A DNA stretch of 34,805 nucleotides, from the IMG/VR virus record IMGVR_UViG_3300033553_000200, positions 1 through 34,805 of that record; one strand, given 5' to 3'. A program made the position numbers and the translations under genes. The notes under the pieces were generated by a model. It saw only the letters and a list, made by a program, of their open reading frames with translations. It had not been told where the DNA came from and made no database searches. The stretch comes from a virus. Positions 23,358 through 31,813 of the stretch are shown here, piece by piece (the first letter of the stretch is position 1; each line of letters starts with the position of its first letter).

Positions 23358-23758
23358 TGTCCAAAGCCCGAGTAACCATCACGCTAATCCACGGCCTGGC
23401 CATCGGCGAGGACACCCACAAGGAAGTGGTGCTGCGCGAGCCCACCGCCGGCGACATTCTGGACGCCCAGGAGGCCTCCGAGCGCCTGATGATGGTGCCC
23501 GCGCCAGACGGCGGCTTTGAGCCCATGCTGATCTCCAGCCCATCACGCAGCAGCATGGAAGTGCTGCGCCGGCAGATCGTCACCATCGGCGATATCAGCG
23601 GCCCGCTGGATGAAAAGCTGCTGCGCAAGCTGGACCCGGAAGACCTGAATTTGCTGTTGCAGAAAACCGGCAACCTCAGCGCCGGCAGCATTAACCAGGT
23701 GCAGGAGGAGCTGGTGAAGCGGGGGCGAGACGAAGGCGGCCGCCCGGACGCTGACTAA
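23357..23758 (+). CDS. Tail assembly chaperone, unshifted product (Mu gp41-like)
   Basis: The 133-residue zero-frame product corresponds to Mu gp41, the short tail assembly chaperone made before a tape measure. It has an N-terminal beta part (KARVTITLIHGLAIGEDTHK) and a helical C-terminal part (EKLLRKLDPEDLNLLLQKTG). A GGGGGCGA slippery site lies ten codons before its stop. The longer frameshift product is listed separately. Confidence 0.92.
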   Translation: MSKARVTITLIHGLAIGEDTHKEVVLREPTAGDILDAQEASERLMMVPAPDGGFEPMLISSPSRSSMEVLRRQIVTIGDISGPLDEKLLRKLDPEDLNLLLQKTGNLSAGSINQVQEELVKRGRDEGGRPDAD

Positions 23759-23873
23759 AGCCATTTGGCGCGTCGCCACACACACCGGGTGGAGCGAAGC
23801 CGAGCAACGCGGCTTCACCATCCGGCAACTCTACCGCTACATCCACCAAACCCGTAAGGAACCCGAAGAATGA
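23357..23873 (+). CDS. Tail assembly chaperone, -2 frameshift fusion product
   Basis: GGGGGCGA at 23721-23728 is the same slippery octamer known for the Mu tail chaperone frameshift, which is -2. If ribosomes read through CGA (residue 124) and slip back two bases, they enter a frame open to the TGA at 23871-23873. It adds 48 residues, including KAIWRVATHTGWSEAEQRGF. The resulting protein has about 172 residues. The extension has good coding character and fills the otherwise empty 23759-23869 gap, and its stop overlaps the tape-measure ATG. The exact slip point is inferred. Confidence 0.85.
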
Positions 23874-25720
23874 GTGAATTGCGCGCCAGTGTGGTCATGA
23901 ACCTGCGGGGCAACCTGGAGCAAAACGCCAGGCGTTATGAAGGCTCCATGCGCCAGCTGTCCACCAACGGCAGCCGGCACATGAATCGCCTGCAGCGTGT
24001 GACCGGCGGCCTTGGCCGCACTCTGGACCGGGTGGGCAACCGCTGGACCGCCCTGGCCACCGGTGCCGCTGGCGTGCAAACCATCCGTTCACTCACCGCG
24101 CTGGAAGAGCGCTTTACCCGCCTGGGTATCCAGTCAAACCAGAGTGCCGAGCAGATGGACGAGCTGCGCCGGCAGATCTTCGACACCGCCCGGGAAGCGG
24201 AGATCCGCGTAGACCCGTCCCAGATCACCAGCGCCATTGAATCAATCGTGGAGAAAACCGGTGATCTGGAGTTTGCCCGGCAGAACATCCGCAACATCGG
24301 CCTGGCCATCAGTGCTACCGGTGCTGAGGGTTCCAACATCGGGGAGATCCTGGCCGAATTCCAGAAGATGGATATCCGGTCCATGGACCAGGTGCTGGAA
24401 ACGATCGACACGCTGAACCAGCAGGGCAAAGAAGGCGCATTCACGCTGCAGAATCTGGCATCCCTGGGCCCGCGAGTGGTTACCGCATACACCGCCGTTG
24501 GCCGGGAAGGGCCGCAGGCTATCCGCGAGATGGGCGCAGCCCTGCAGGTAATTCGCCAGGGTACCGGCAGCTCTGAGCAGGCCGCAACCGCGTTTGAAGC
24601 CTTGCTGCGGACATTCCAGCAGGCGGACAAGATCAAGCAGCTGCGTAAGAACGGCATACGTCTGTACGACCCGGAAGAGCTGGAGAAAGGGCGCCAGGTG
24701 TTGCGTCCGATTAACGAGCTGATGGTGGAGATTGTCGAGGCCGTTGATGGTCGCGGGTCTCTGCTGTCCGGAGTGTTCGACGCCGAAGCAATGCGGGCCT
24801 TTAATGCCGCCCTGGGCGAATACAACCGGACAGGTGGGGTTGAGAGCCTCGATAAGTTTCTGCAAGTCCAGGGCAACGGCAACACCACCATTAACGATTC
24901 CGCCCGGGCAGCCGACACCGCCGCCGGTGCAATGCGCAGCCTGGCTGGGGCGTGGGAATCGTTCGCAGATGAAAACCTCACCGACTACATCCAGGGCCTG
25001 GCCGATGCGCTGAACAGCCTGGACCAGGAAACGGTTGACGCCTGGCTTTCGTTCGGTGGTAAAGCCGCTGCGAGCCTTGCGGGCCTGTACGCCTTGCGCT
25101 CAGTGGGCAAGCTGGCCGGTGATCTGGGCCGTGGTGGCCGCTCTTTGATGCGTGGCCGCACCACTGGCGGTGTGGCTGGCGGGCTTGGCGGTGCCGTGGG
25201 CAGCATGGCACCGGTGCCGGTTTACGTGACCAACTGGGGAGGTGGTCCCGGTGGCACTGGCGGTGCCGGCGGCCGCCGTGGTGGTCGCCCGAGTGTTCCA
25301 AGGCACCGGGTAAACCGTCTTAGCAATTGGCAGGTGGCGCGCCGCGCCCCATCTGTTCGGATGATTCCCGCCGCCGGATTGGGCGCACTGGGTACAGCCG
25401 GCCTTGCCGTTGGTGGCGCCGGCGCCGCTGGCTACGGCGTGGGCACACTGCTCAACGAAAGCTTGTTGACCGATAAAGGCCCGCTGGGCACTCAGACCGG
25501 CCGGGAGATCGGCGAAGCCATTGGCGAGAGTGTGGCAAAAACGCTGGCGTTCTTCGGCAACGACGAAGCCCAGAGAGCGGTGCGCTTCAATGAGCAGCGT
25601 GAGAGCACCGTTAGAATTCAGATTGATCAGGAGGGGCGCGTTAGAGGTGCCACCCCAGAAAAAGGCCCGGGCGGGCCTGATCTGGATGTGGATTCAGGAT
25701 CATGGGGGTTGTGGCCGTGA
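23870..25720 (+). CDS. Tail tape measure protein (Mu gp42-like)
   Basis: This 616-residue protein sets tail length. The N-terminal part is helical and coiled coil (RGNLEQNARRYEGSMRQLST, TALEERFTRLGIQSNQSAEQ). The central tape-measure region contains the GPRVVTAYTAVGREGPQAIR segment and a Gly-rich stretch at about 430-480. A hydrophobic region follows at about 500-530 (AAGLGALGTAGLAVGGAGAA). The length is close to Mu gp42 (about 600 residues), implying a tail of Mu-like length. ATG overlaps the stop of the frameshift product. Confidence 0.94.
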   Translation: MSELRASVVMNLRGNLEQNARRYEGSMRQLSTNGSRHMNRLQRVTGGLGRTLDRVGNRWTALATGAAGVQTIRSLTALEERFTRLGIQSNQSAEQMDELRRQIFDTAREAEIRVDPSQITSAIESIVEKTGDLEFARQNIRNIGLAISATGAEGSNIGEILAEFQKMDIRSMDQVLETIDTLNQQGKEGAFTLQNLASLGPRVVTAYTAVGREGPQAIREMGAALQVIRQGTGSSEQAATAFEALLRTFQQADKIKQLRKNGIRLYDPEELEKGRQVLRPINELMVEIVEAVDGRGSLLSGVFDAEAMRAFNAALGEYNRTGGVESLDKFLQVQGNGNTTINDSARAADTAAGAMRSLAGAWESFADENLTDYIQGLADALNSLDQETVDAWLSFGGKAAASLAGLYALRSVGKLAGDLGRGGRSLMRGRTTGGVAGGLGGAVGSMAPVPVYVTNWGGGPGGTGGAGGRRGGRPSVPRHRVNRLSNWQVARRAPSVRMIPAAGLGALGTAGLAVGGAGAAGYGVGTLLNESLLTDKGPLGTQTGREIGEAIGESVAKTLAFFGNDEAQRAVRFNEQRESTVRIQIDQEGRVRGATPEKGPGGPDLDVDSGSWGLWP

Positions 25721-25722
25721 TT

Positions 25723-26235
25723 TCAGCTCTGGTGCAACTGAGGGTGCCGGCCCTCTTCAATCTTCAGGATCTTAACGCGGGTGGCCGGTTCATCGGTTCT
25801 AAGCTCGGTCACCAGTGTTACGTCTTTCTCGGTCAGGTACACAGTTTCTATGTGCGGGCCCGCGCCGCGCTGGTCGCAAAGACCAACGTTGTCACGGCCG
25901 TGAGAGCAGTAGATGTACTCAACTCCGCCGGTGCCTGCTTGCTGTTCGCAATCCTTTGGCTCAGCCCAGGTGCCACAGTCGCCAACCTCGGGGATATCGA
26001 ACTGGAACTGCTTGAGAACGTCCAGCCTCCATTCCCGGTAACTGTAATCGCGCCCGTACTGGAGCCCCAATTCTCCGGCCAGATCCCGGTATTTGGAGAC
26101 CTCGCCCTGGTCAACGTTGACCGCCCCTGGGTTTTCTTCCTGTGCGGCGCTTCCGGGGAAGGCGACCGGGGAGAATGCCAGCAGGGCCGAAAAAAGGCCG
26201 GCGATTGCCAGCGGCACACGAACGAATTTCAACAT
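25723..26235 (-). CDS. Antisense moron: small secreted protein
   Basis: The 170-residue product lies on the strand opposite to all other late genes, convergent with the tape measure gene (2-bp gap) and divergent from the N-like gene. ATG 26235 has GGAGG about eight bases upstream; an upstream in-frame ATG at 26271 is less likely. A signal peptide is clear (KFVRVPLAIAGLFSALLAFS ... GSAAQ). The mature part has four cysteines (CGTW, CEQQ, CSHG, CDQR) suited to two disulfides. No family is recognised. Position and strand suggest a lysogenic-conversion gene acting in the periplasm or outside. A weak -10 (TATGCT) is at 26260-26265. Confidence 0.82.
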   Translation of the reverse strand: MLKFVRVPLAIAGLFSALLAFSPVAFPGSAAQEENPGAVNVDQGEVSKYRDLAGELGLQYGRDYSYREWRLDVLKQFQFDIPEVGDCGTWAEPKDCEQQAGTGGVEYIYCSHGRDNVGLCDQRGAGPHIETVYLTEKDVTLVTELRTDEPATRVKILKIEEGRHPQLHQS

Positions 26236-26270
26236 GACTTTCCCTCCATCTTCTGCAGGAGCATAGCCCA

Positions 26271-27431
26271 ATGAGCTGGAGAGATCGAATCGGAGACGGT
26301 ACCGCCGAATTCCGGGGCATTGTATTGCACCTGGAGCGCGGTTCTATTTCAGCCGGCCGCCGTGTGCAGGTGCACGAATACCCGATGCGTGATGAGGCCT
26401 ACGCCGAAGATCTGGGCCTGGCGGCGCGGGAATGGCAGATCACCGGCTACCTGATCGGCGATGACTACGACGTAGAGCGCACCCGCCTGACGGATGCCCT
26501 GGACCTTCCGGGCGCGTTTGAGATGCGCCACAGCTACTACGGCACCCACAAAGTGGTGGTGATTGGCGAACCCCGTATCACCGAAACTACCCGGGAAGGC
26601 GGCATGGCCCGGGTGAACATGACCGTGCTGCGGGCGGATGACAAGCCCCGCTATCCCCGCACGGTGGCCGACACCCAGAAGATAGTGGAGGCTCGGGCCG
26701 CCGAGGCGGAAACCGCTCTTAAAGAGGATTTTGAAGAGGATTACAACGTTCTGGATCTTGCGGCCGATCGCGTGGCCGAGGTGGAGAAAACCATTCTGGA
26801 TGCGCTGCAGGATGCCGAGGGCGTGGTCAGCGACGTAACCGGCAAGATTGCAAGGGTAATCCGCACGCCAGGTGATCTGGCCGGCGCCCTCATAGACACC
26901 ATCAGCGGCATTGCCAACCAGCTCCAGGAGCCAATGCGAGCGTTACGCGGCTACGAGGCCCTGTTTGATGCGGGTGAAACAGAGTCTGAATCCGCAGCAG
27001 CGCCGGCCGATGCCCGGCAGCAGGCCCAGGCACAGACCGCCGCAGTCAACTTGATCCGCAGAGGCTCAGCCGTGGCAGCGGCCAAGGCGTCTGCCCAGTG
27101 GAACTACGACACCCGGCAGGATGCCCAGGACGCCCTGGAAAAGATTCACCAGGGCCTGACCGAACCGCTGGAGACATCCGCAACGCTGAACCCCGATACC
27201 GTCCAGCGCTTGGTGTTGTTGCGCGCGGCCGTGGTGGATGACCTGCGCAAGCGCGGCGCCGCGCTGCCAGAGCTGACCGTGTACGAGACCCGACGGGCCA
27301 TGCCCGCCCTGGTTATTGCTCAACGGCTGTATGGCGATGCCAACCGCGCCGATGAAATCGTCACCCGTAACCGCGTACGCCATCCCGGCGCGGTACCAGG
27401 TGGCGCAGAGCTGGAGGTGCTGAGTGAGTGA
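26271..27431 (+). CDS. DNA circularisation / tail protein N (Mu gp43-like)
   Basis: The 386-residue protein has the DNA circularisation N-terminal domain of Mu gpN: SWRDRIGDGTAEFRGIVLHL, GGRRVQVHEYP-like region, DLGLAAREWQITGYLIGDDY and MRHSYYGTHKVVVIGEP. The rest is mostly helical. In Mu the protein is part of the tail/baseplate hub region. AGGAG lies nine bases before the ATG. The start is divergent from the moron. Confidence 0.92.
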   Translation: MSWRDRIGDGTAEFRGIVLHLERGSISAGRRVQVHEYPMRDEAYAEDLGLAAREWQITGYLIGDDYDVERTRLTDALDLPGAFEMRHSYYGTHKVVVIGEPRITETTREGGMARVNMTVLRADDKPRYPRTVADTQKIVEARAAEAETALKEDFEEDYNVLDLAADRVAEVEKTILDALQDAEGVVSDVTGKIARVIRTPGDLAGALIDTISGIANQLQEPMRALRGYEALFDAGETESESAAAPADARQQAQAQTAAVNLIRRGSAVAAAKASAQWNYDTRQDAQDALEKIHQGLTEPLETSATLNPDTVQRLVLLRAAVVDDLRKRGAALPELTVYETRRAMPALVIAQRLYGDANRADEIVTRNRVRHPGAVPGGAELEVLSE

Positions 27432-28464
27432 ACTGATTCTGCGCACCGATGGCCAGCGCCACGGCGGCTGGAAGACCGCGACCGTTCGCCTGGGGCTGCA
27501 GCAAATGGCAGACACCTTTGAGTTGAGCGTTACCGAGAAATGGGCTGACCAGCCAAAACGCCGCCCTCTGCGTACCAGCCAGGCAACAACGCTGGAGATT
27601 GATGGCGAGCGCGTGATTACCGGCCACATTGACGATGTGTTGCCGTCGTATGACGCGAAGAGCCATGAACTGGTGGTCAGCGGCCGCTCGAAAACCGCAG
27701 ACCTGGTGGATTGTTCCGGTACCGCCCAGCCAATCGAGACATCCCGAACCGTGCTGCAGGTGGCCCGCCAGCTGGCCCGGCCGTTCGGTGTAGAGGTGGT
27801 GGCCGAAGTGGATGTGGGCGCACCAATCCGCAACCTGGAAATAGAGCCCGGCCAGACCTACGGCGAGGCGCTGGCGCAGATCGCCAGTTACCGCGCCCTG
27901 ATCCTGGTGGCCGATGCTCAGGGCCGCTTGGTGATCACCCGCCCGCCCCGTGGCCGTCTGTCTACCGCCCTGGTGCTGGGTGAAAACATCCGCCGGGCCA
28001 GTGGCCGTTTCAGCGATCGGGACCGCTTCAGTGACGTGATCGTACAGGGCCAGAGCGTGGCCAGCGACGACGTGTGGGGCGAAACAGCCAGCGAGCCCGA
28101 AGGCCGCGCCAGAGATAAGGCTGTTGGCCGGTACCGTCCCACGCTGGTGCTGTGTGATACCGGCGTGGACCGCAGTTCTTGCAAGCAGCGCGCTGAATGG
28201 GAAGTGCGCCGCCGTTGGGGTGAATCCCGGGGCGTGACCTACACCGTGGCCGGCTGGCGGCATGCCGAAGGCGTATGGCGGCCGGGCTACCTGGTACCGG
28301 TGTATGACCCATGGCTGGAACTGGATGGCGTGGAATGGCTGATCACTGAAGTGCAGCTGATCCTGGATGAGCAAGGCGAGCGCGCGGAGATTCGTGTAGC
28401 CCCGCCAAGCAGTTTTGATCTGCAGGCCCAGCCGGAGCCCGAGCAAGAGGAGGACGCCTGGTGA
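27424..28464 (+). CDS. Baseplate hub protein P (Mu gp44-like)
   Basis: The 346-residue protein matches Mu gp44/P22-independent gpD-like hub proteins: ELILRTDGQRHGGWKTATVR at the N-terminus, then KSHELVVSGRSKTADLVDCS, and EPGQTYGEALAQIASYRALI in the core. It forms the trimeric hub on which the spike sits. The GTG start overlaps the N-like gene by 8 bp; a second GTG at 27428 is out of frame. Confidence 0.92.
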   Translation: MSELILRTDGQRHGGWKTATVRLGLQQMADTFELSVTEKWADQPKRRPLRTSQATTLEIDGERVITGHIDDVLPSYDAKSHELVVSGRSKTADLVDCSGTAQPIETSRTVLQVARQLARPFGVEVVAEVDVGAPIRNLEIEPGQTYGEALAQIASYRALILVADAQGRLVITRPPRGRLSTALVLGENIRRASGRFSDRDRFSDVIVQGQSVASDDVWGETASEPEGRARDKAVGRYRPTLVLCDTGVDRSSCKQRAEWEVRRRWGESRGVTYTVAGWRHAEGVWRPGYLVPVYDPWLELDGVEWLITEVQLILDEQGERAEIRVAPPSSFDLQAQPEPEQEEDAW

Positions 28465-29087
28465 ATCGTCGCGAAGCTTACAAGCTGCTGTCACCAATCT
28501 GGCGCCGGATGCGTCTGCTGATTAGCCGGGGTGTTGTCACCCTGAGCGATTCCGCCGGCGGCCTCCAGCGCCTGCAGGTGAAGCTGCTGAAGGGCGAGAC
28601 CCGCAATGTGGAACACATGGAGCCGTACGGCTTCACCGCTCGTCCATTGCAAGGTGCGGAGACCATAGCGGCGGCCATAGGCGGTGTGCGTGGCCACCTG
28701 GTGGCTCTTGTGGCCAGTGACCGCCGGCACCGTCGTAAAGGCCTGGCTGAGGGCGAAGTGTGTTTGTACACCGATGAAGGCGACGAGCTGGTTTTCAATC
28801 GCGGCCGAATTGTGCGGCTGAAGGCCGGCAACGCGGTGGAGGTGACAGCCCCGCGCGTAAAGGTGTTTGCCAGTACATCGGTCACCCTGGACACCCCGGA
28901 AACCACCTGCACCGGAAACCTGAAAGTACTCAAGAGCATCACCGCCACCATGAACGTGTCAGCCGGCGGCGGAGTACAGGACGGCGTGGGCACCATGAGC
29001 AGCATGCGCAGCACCTACAACGGCCATAACCATGATGAAAACGACAACGGCGGCCCGACCAACACCCCTAACCAGGAGATGAGCTGA
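28461..29087 (+). CDS. Baseplate spike protein (gpV, Mu gp45-like)
   Basis: The 208-residue central spike protein has an N-terminal OB-type part (LQRLQVKLLKGETRNVEHME, GFTARPLQGAE). A beta-helical shaft follows (VEVTAPRVKVFASTSVTLDT, TGNLKVLKSITATMNVSAGG), and the tip carries GHNHDEND with H189 and H191. In Mu gp45 and P2 gpV the tip holds a metal bound by such His-X-His motifs. Length is close to Mu gp45 (197 residues). It pierces the outer membrane on contraction. Confidence 0.94.
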   Translation: MNRREAYKLLSPIWRRMRLLISRGVVTLSDSAGGLQRLQVKLLKGETRNVEHMEPYGFTARPLQGAETIAAAIGGVRGHLVALVASDRRHRRKGLAEGEVCLYTDEGDELVFNRGRIVRLKAGNAVEVTAPRVKVFASTSVTLDTPETTCTGNLKVLKSITATMNVSAGGGVQDGVGTMSSMRSTYNGHNHDENDNGGPTNTPNQEMS

Positions 29088-29527
29088 TGGACGTGCTTCT
29101 GGATGTGATTGGCGGTGAGCTGGACGTGGCCCTGAACGAAGGCGGAGACCTGCAGAGTGACGAAGGCATGCGCACGGCCGTGGCGCTGTCACTGCTGAGC
29201 GATCGCCGGGCCCTGCCGGATGACGAGCTGCCGGGCGGCGGCACCGACCGCCGGGGCTGGTGGGCAGACGCCCTGGCCGATCGGCAAGACGATCAGTTCG
29301 GTTCCCGCCTGTGGCTGCTGGGCCGTGAGAAAGATCTGGCTAGCGTGCGTGACCGGGCAGAAACCTACGCCCGCGAGTCCCTGGAATGGCTGCTGGAAGA
29401 CAAGGTGGCTGAATCCTTGGAGGTGAGCGCTACCACAGTCTCTAACGACACGCTGCAGATCCGCGTGGTGGTGATTCGCGGCGATGGCCCCCGCCTGGCC
29501 GAACAATTTCAATATGTGTGGAGGTAG
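29087..29527 (+). CDS. Baseplate wedge protein (GP46 family, W-like)
   Basis: The 146-residue product fits the Mu gp46 family, with DVALNEGGDLQSDEGMRTAV, ALSLLSDRRALPDDELPGGG and RRGWWADALADRQDDQFGSR. It is related to gp25/W-type baseplate wedge lysozyme-fold proteins. It shares one base with the spike stop. Confidence 0.92.
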   Translation: MDVLLDVIGGELDVALNEGGDLQSDEGMRTAVALSLLSDRRALPDDELPGGGTDRRGWWADALADRQDDQFGSRLWLLGREKDLASVRDRAETYARESLEWLLEDKVAESLEVSATTVSNDTLQIRVVVIRGDGPRLAEQFQYVWR

Positions 29528-29529
29528 TA

Positions 29530-30591
29530 ATGCCCTGGCAGTCACCAACATTAACTGAACTGGCGGAAGGCGTACGCGCCGATATCCGCGCCCGCCGGCC
29601 AGAGGCCCGCCCGGAACTGCGCCGCTCGCTGCTGCGCGTGGTCGCCGATGTGGACGCCGGTGTAGCCCACGGCCTCTATGGATACCTGGCCTGGCTTGCA
29701 AAGCAGCTCATGATCGATACAGCCGATGAGGAATGGCTGGAGCGCTGGGGCGGCATCTGGCAAGTGGTACGCGATGGTGCCTTTAAGGCCACTGGCCCCG
29801 TGCCTGTGACCGGTACTGCCGGGGCGCAGGTGCTGCAGGGCGCTGAGTTGGAGCATAGCACCGGTGCTGTCTACATCGTGGACGAAACCGTAACCCTGGA
29901 CGCCCAGGGCGTAGCAACCCTGCAGGTGACAGCCGAGGAAGCCGGGGCGCCGGGCAATCTGGGCGCGGGCGAAAAGCTGCAATTCGTGGAGCCTGCTGAC
30001 GGCGTAGACGGTGAGGCCGTCCTGGGCAGCGAAGGGCTTACCGGCGGTGCGGACAAGGAAGACCTTGAACGCTACAGAGCCCGCGTGCTTCGCCGCATCC
30101 GCCGCCCACCACATGGCGGCAACGAAGACGATTACATCACCTGGGCTGAGGAAGCTCACCCCGACATCACCCGCGTGTGGGTGTACCCGCGTCAGCCCGA
30201 TATCGGTGAAGTAACCCTACGCCTGGTGTGTGACGAGCTGGACGACATCATCCCTACGGATGCCGTGATTCAAGCGGTTGAAGAACATATTGACGAAGAG
30301 CGCCCGGTAACCGCCAGGGGCTTCTATGTCGTCAAACCAACGCCGGCGCCGTTAGATCCGCAGATCCGTCTAACGCCCGACACCCAGGAAGCGCGCGACC
30401 GCGTAACCGCCGCACTCAAGGACTTTCTGACCGATGTGGCGAAGCCTGGTGGCACTCTATATAGAGAGCAGCTTTCAGGGGTGATCTACGTGGCCGCCGG
30501 CGAAAGCCGCCACGAACTGGTGATGCCCGCCGACAACGTGGAGCACGCAATTAACCAGATTCCTGTACTGGGGGCGCCGACATGGCTCTGA
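29530..30591 (+). CDS. Baseplate protein J (Mu gp47-like)
   Basis: The 353-residue protein matches baseplate J-like Mu gp47: PWQSPTLTELAEGVRADIRA, LERWGGIWQVVRDGAFKATG, GEKLQFVEPADGVDGEAVLG, and RRIRRPPHGGNEDDYITWAE. I chose the ATG at 29530 because GGAGGT (29520-29525) lies at good distance; a start at 29518 would overlap the ribosome site. It is a core wedge component and overlaps the gp48-like gene by 10 bp. Confidence 0.94.
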   Translation: MPWQSPTLTELAEGVRADIRARRPEARPELRRSLLRVVADVDAGVAHGLYGYLAWLAKQLMIDTADEEWLERWGGIWQVVRDGAFKATGPVPVTGTAGAQVLQGAELEHSTGAVYIVDETVTLDAQGVATLQVTAEEAGAPGNLGAGEKLQFVEPADGVDGEAVLGSEGLTGGADKEDLERYRARVLRRIRRPPHGGNEDDYITWAEEAHPDITRVWVYPRQPDIGEVTLRLVCDELDDIIPTDAVIQAVEEHIDEERPVTARGFYVVKPTPAPLDPQIRLTPDTQEARDRVTAALKDFLTDVAKPGGTLYREQLSGVIYVAAGESRHELVMPADNVEHAINQIPVLGAPTWL

Positions 30592-31172
30592 GCCGTGAGC
30601 AATACCGCGACCTGATGAACATGCTGGCACCGCCAGGCCGGGCGCTGCCGCAGGCACCGGACGCCAACTGGCAAAAGCTGACCTATGCCCGCGCCGGCCT
30701 GTTCCAGCGGGTAGACGCCCGCGCGGATCTGCTCCTGGAAGAGGCTGACCCCGGCACCGCCTATGAACTTCTGCCCGATTGGGAGCGCGTGGCCGGCCTG
30801 CCGGACCCCTGCGTGAAGCGCGAGCAAACCATAGCCGAACGCCGAGCCGCACTGCTGCGCGTGCTCACCGGTACCGGTGGTGCCAGCCGGAAGTACTTTG
30901 AAGGCTTAGCGGCAGACCTGGGCTATGACATCACCGTGGAGGACTACACCCCGTTCACCGTGGCGGACACCGTAGATAAGCCTGTCTACGGCCTGGAATG
31001 GCGCTGGACCTGGACCGTCCGCGCGCCCGAACAAACCGTGAATGTTTTCACCACAAAGAGCACCGTCAGCGAGCCCCTGGCGACATGGGGCAACGACCGG
31101 CTGGAGTGCGTCATAAGCCGCCTGAAGCCGGCTCACACCCTTGTTTTATTTGCATACGGAGAGAATGACTGA
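30582..31172 (+). CDS. Tail protein (DUF2313, YmfQ/Mu gp48-like)
   Basis: The 196-residue protein shows the DUF2313/YmfQ pattern: SREQYRDLMNMLAPPGRALP, then FQRVDARADLLLEEADPGTA, TAYELLPDWERVAGLPDPC. The C-terminal half ends in ISRLKPAHTLVLFAYGEND. It links the wedge to the fibre. In Mu the fibre gene S follows it; here a short fibre-like gene and then the DGR follow. Confidence 0.93.
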   Translation: MALSREQYRDLMNMLAPPGRALPQAPDANWQKLTYARAGLFQRVDARADLLLEEADPGTAYELLPDWERVAGLPDPCVKREQTIAERRAALLRVLTGTGGASRKYFEGLAADLGYDITVEDYTPFTVADTVDKPVYGLEWRWTWTVRAPEQTVNVFTTKSTVSEPLATWGNDRLECVISRLKPAHTLVLFAYGEND

Positions 31173-31480
31173 TGGTTGATAGAGTCTATCAGCGCAACGC
31201 AATAGAAAATGCCCCGCAGCCGCCGGCAACCCCGAGCGCGGGTTACCCCACAGACGGCAACCCGGATCAGGGGATTGCAGCAACGCTGCCGGGTGCGTAC
31301 TGGTTTCACATGGTTACCGAGAGCCTGCGCCGGTTGGTGGTGGATGCTGGTCGGGTTCCGGATCACCAGGATTCAGGCCTGGTGTCTAAGTCGGTACTGC
31401 GCTATGTCGATGATGCAGTGCCTGAGGATGAATACCGAATGATCGTAAAGAATGGAATTCCAATGTTGGAGAAGATCTGA
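31172..31480 (+). CDS. Short protein like the N-terminus of a tail fibre
   Basis: The 102-residue product carries the segment GIAATLPGAYWFHMVTESLR followed by RLVVDAGRVPD, a pattern usual at the N-terminus of Mu/P2-like tail fibres, but it ends shortly after. It overlaps the gp48-like stop by one base. It may be an adapter that attaches the variable protein to the baseplate, replacing a full fibre. It is more AT-rich than the upstream tail genes. Confidence 0.8.
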   Translation: MVDRVYQRNAIENAPQPPATPSAGYPTDGNPDQGIAATLPGAYWFHMVTESLRRLVVDAGRVPDHQDSGLVSKSVLRYVDDAVPEDEYRMIVKNGIPMLEKI

Positions 31481-31812
31481 TGCATGGTTATCCGAAAGTG
31501 ATTAACACCCGACAGGATATCGACCACTTGTTAGCATTTCTGGGTAGTAAGTGGGCTACCCAGCAAAACATCGACAAGGCGCTCGATTACCTGCAGGGGC
31601 TCAAAGACGGTACTCAGTATTATGAGTTTGACCGAGTGCTGGGCGCCAATGAGGAACCTGATGGAGATTATCCTGACTATCTCGTTCTTACCGGCGAGGA
31701 GGGCGATCGCCGCCAGCTGGCTCTGGTGCATAACCCGAGCGCCAAGCTTTATCGGCTCGGCCTAACGTTGGACGACGTGGATCAATTGATGGCAACCCTG
31801 GAGTCTCAATAA
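31480..31812 (+). CDS. Uncharacterised protein before the variable protein
   Basis: The 110-residue acidic protein is not recognised. The N-terminal half is helical (NTRQDIDHLLAFLGSKWATQ, NIDKALDYLQGLKDG), and a beta-rich part (YYEFDRVLGANEEPDGDYPD, YLVLTGEEGDRRQLALVH) follows. It overlaps the preceding stop by one base and ends one base before the variable protein. It could be a small assembly chaperone for the tail tip or a structural piece. The region is AT-richer than its neighbours. Confidence 0.75.
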   Translation: MHGYPKVINTRQDIDHLLAFLGSKWATQQNIDKALDYLQGLKDGTQYYEFDRVLGANEEPDGDYPDYLVLTGEEGDRRQLALVHNPSAKLYRLGLTLDDVDQLMATLESQ

Positions 31813-31813
31813 T

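Noticed and set aside
25702-26274. 190-residue plus-strand frame opposite the moron
   Set aside because: It has no ribosome site, and its frame lies opposite a gene with clear signal peptide and Shine-Dalgarno. It is a shadow of that gene.
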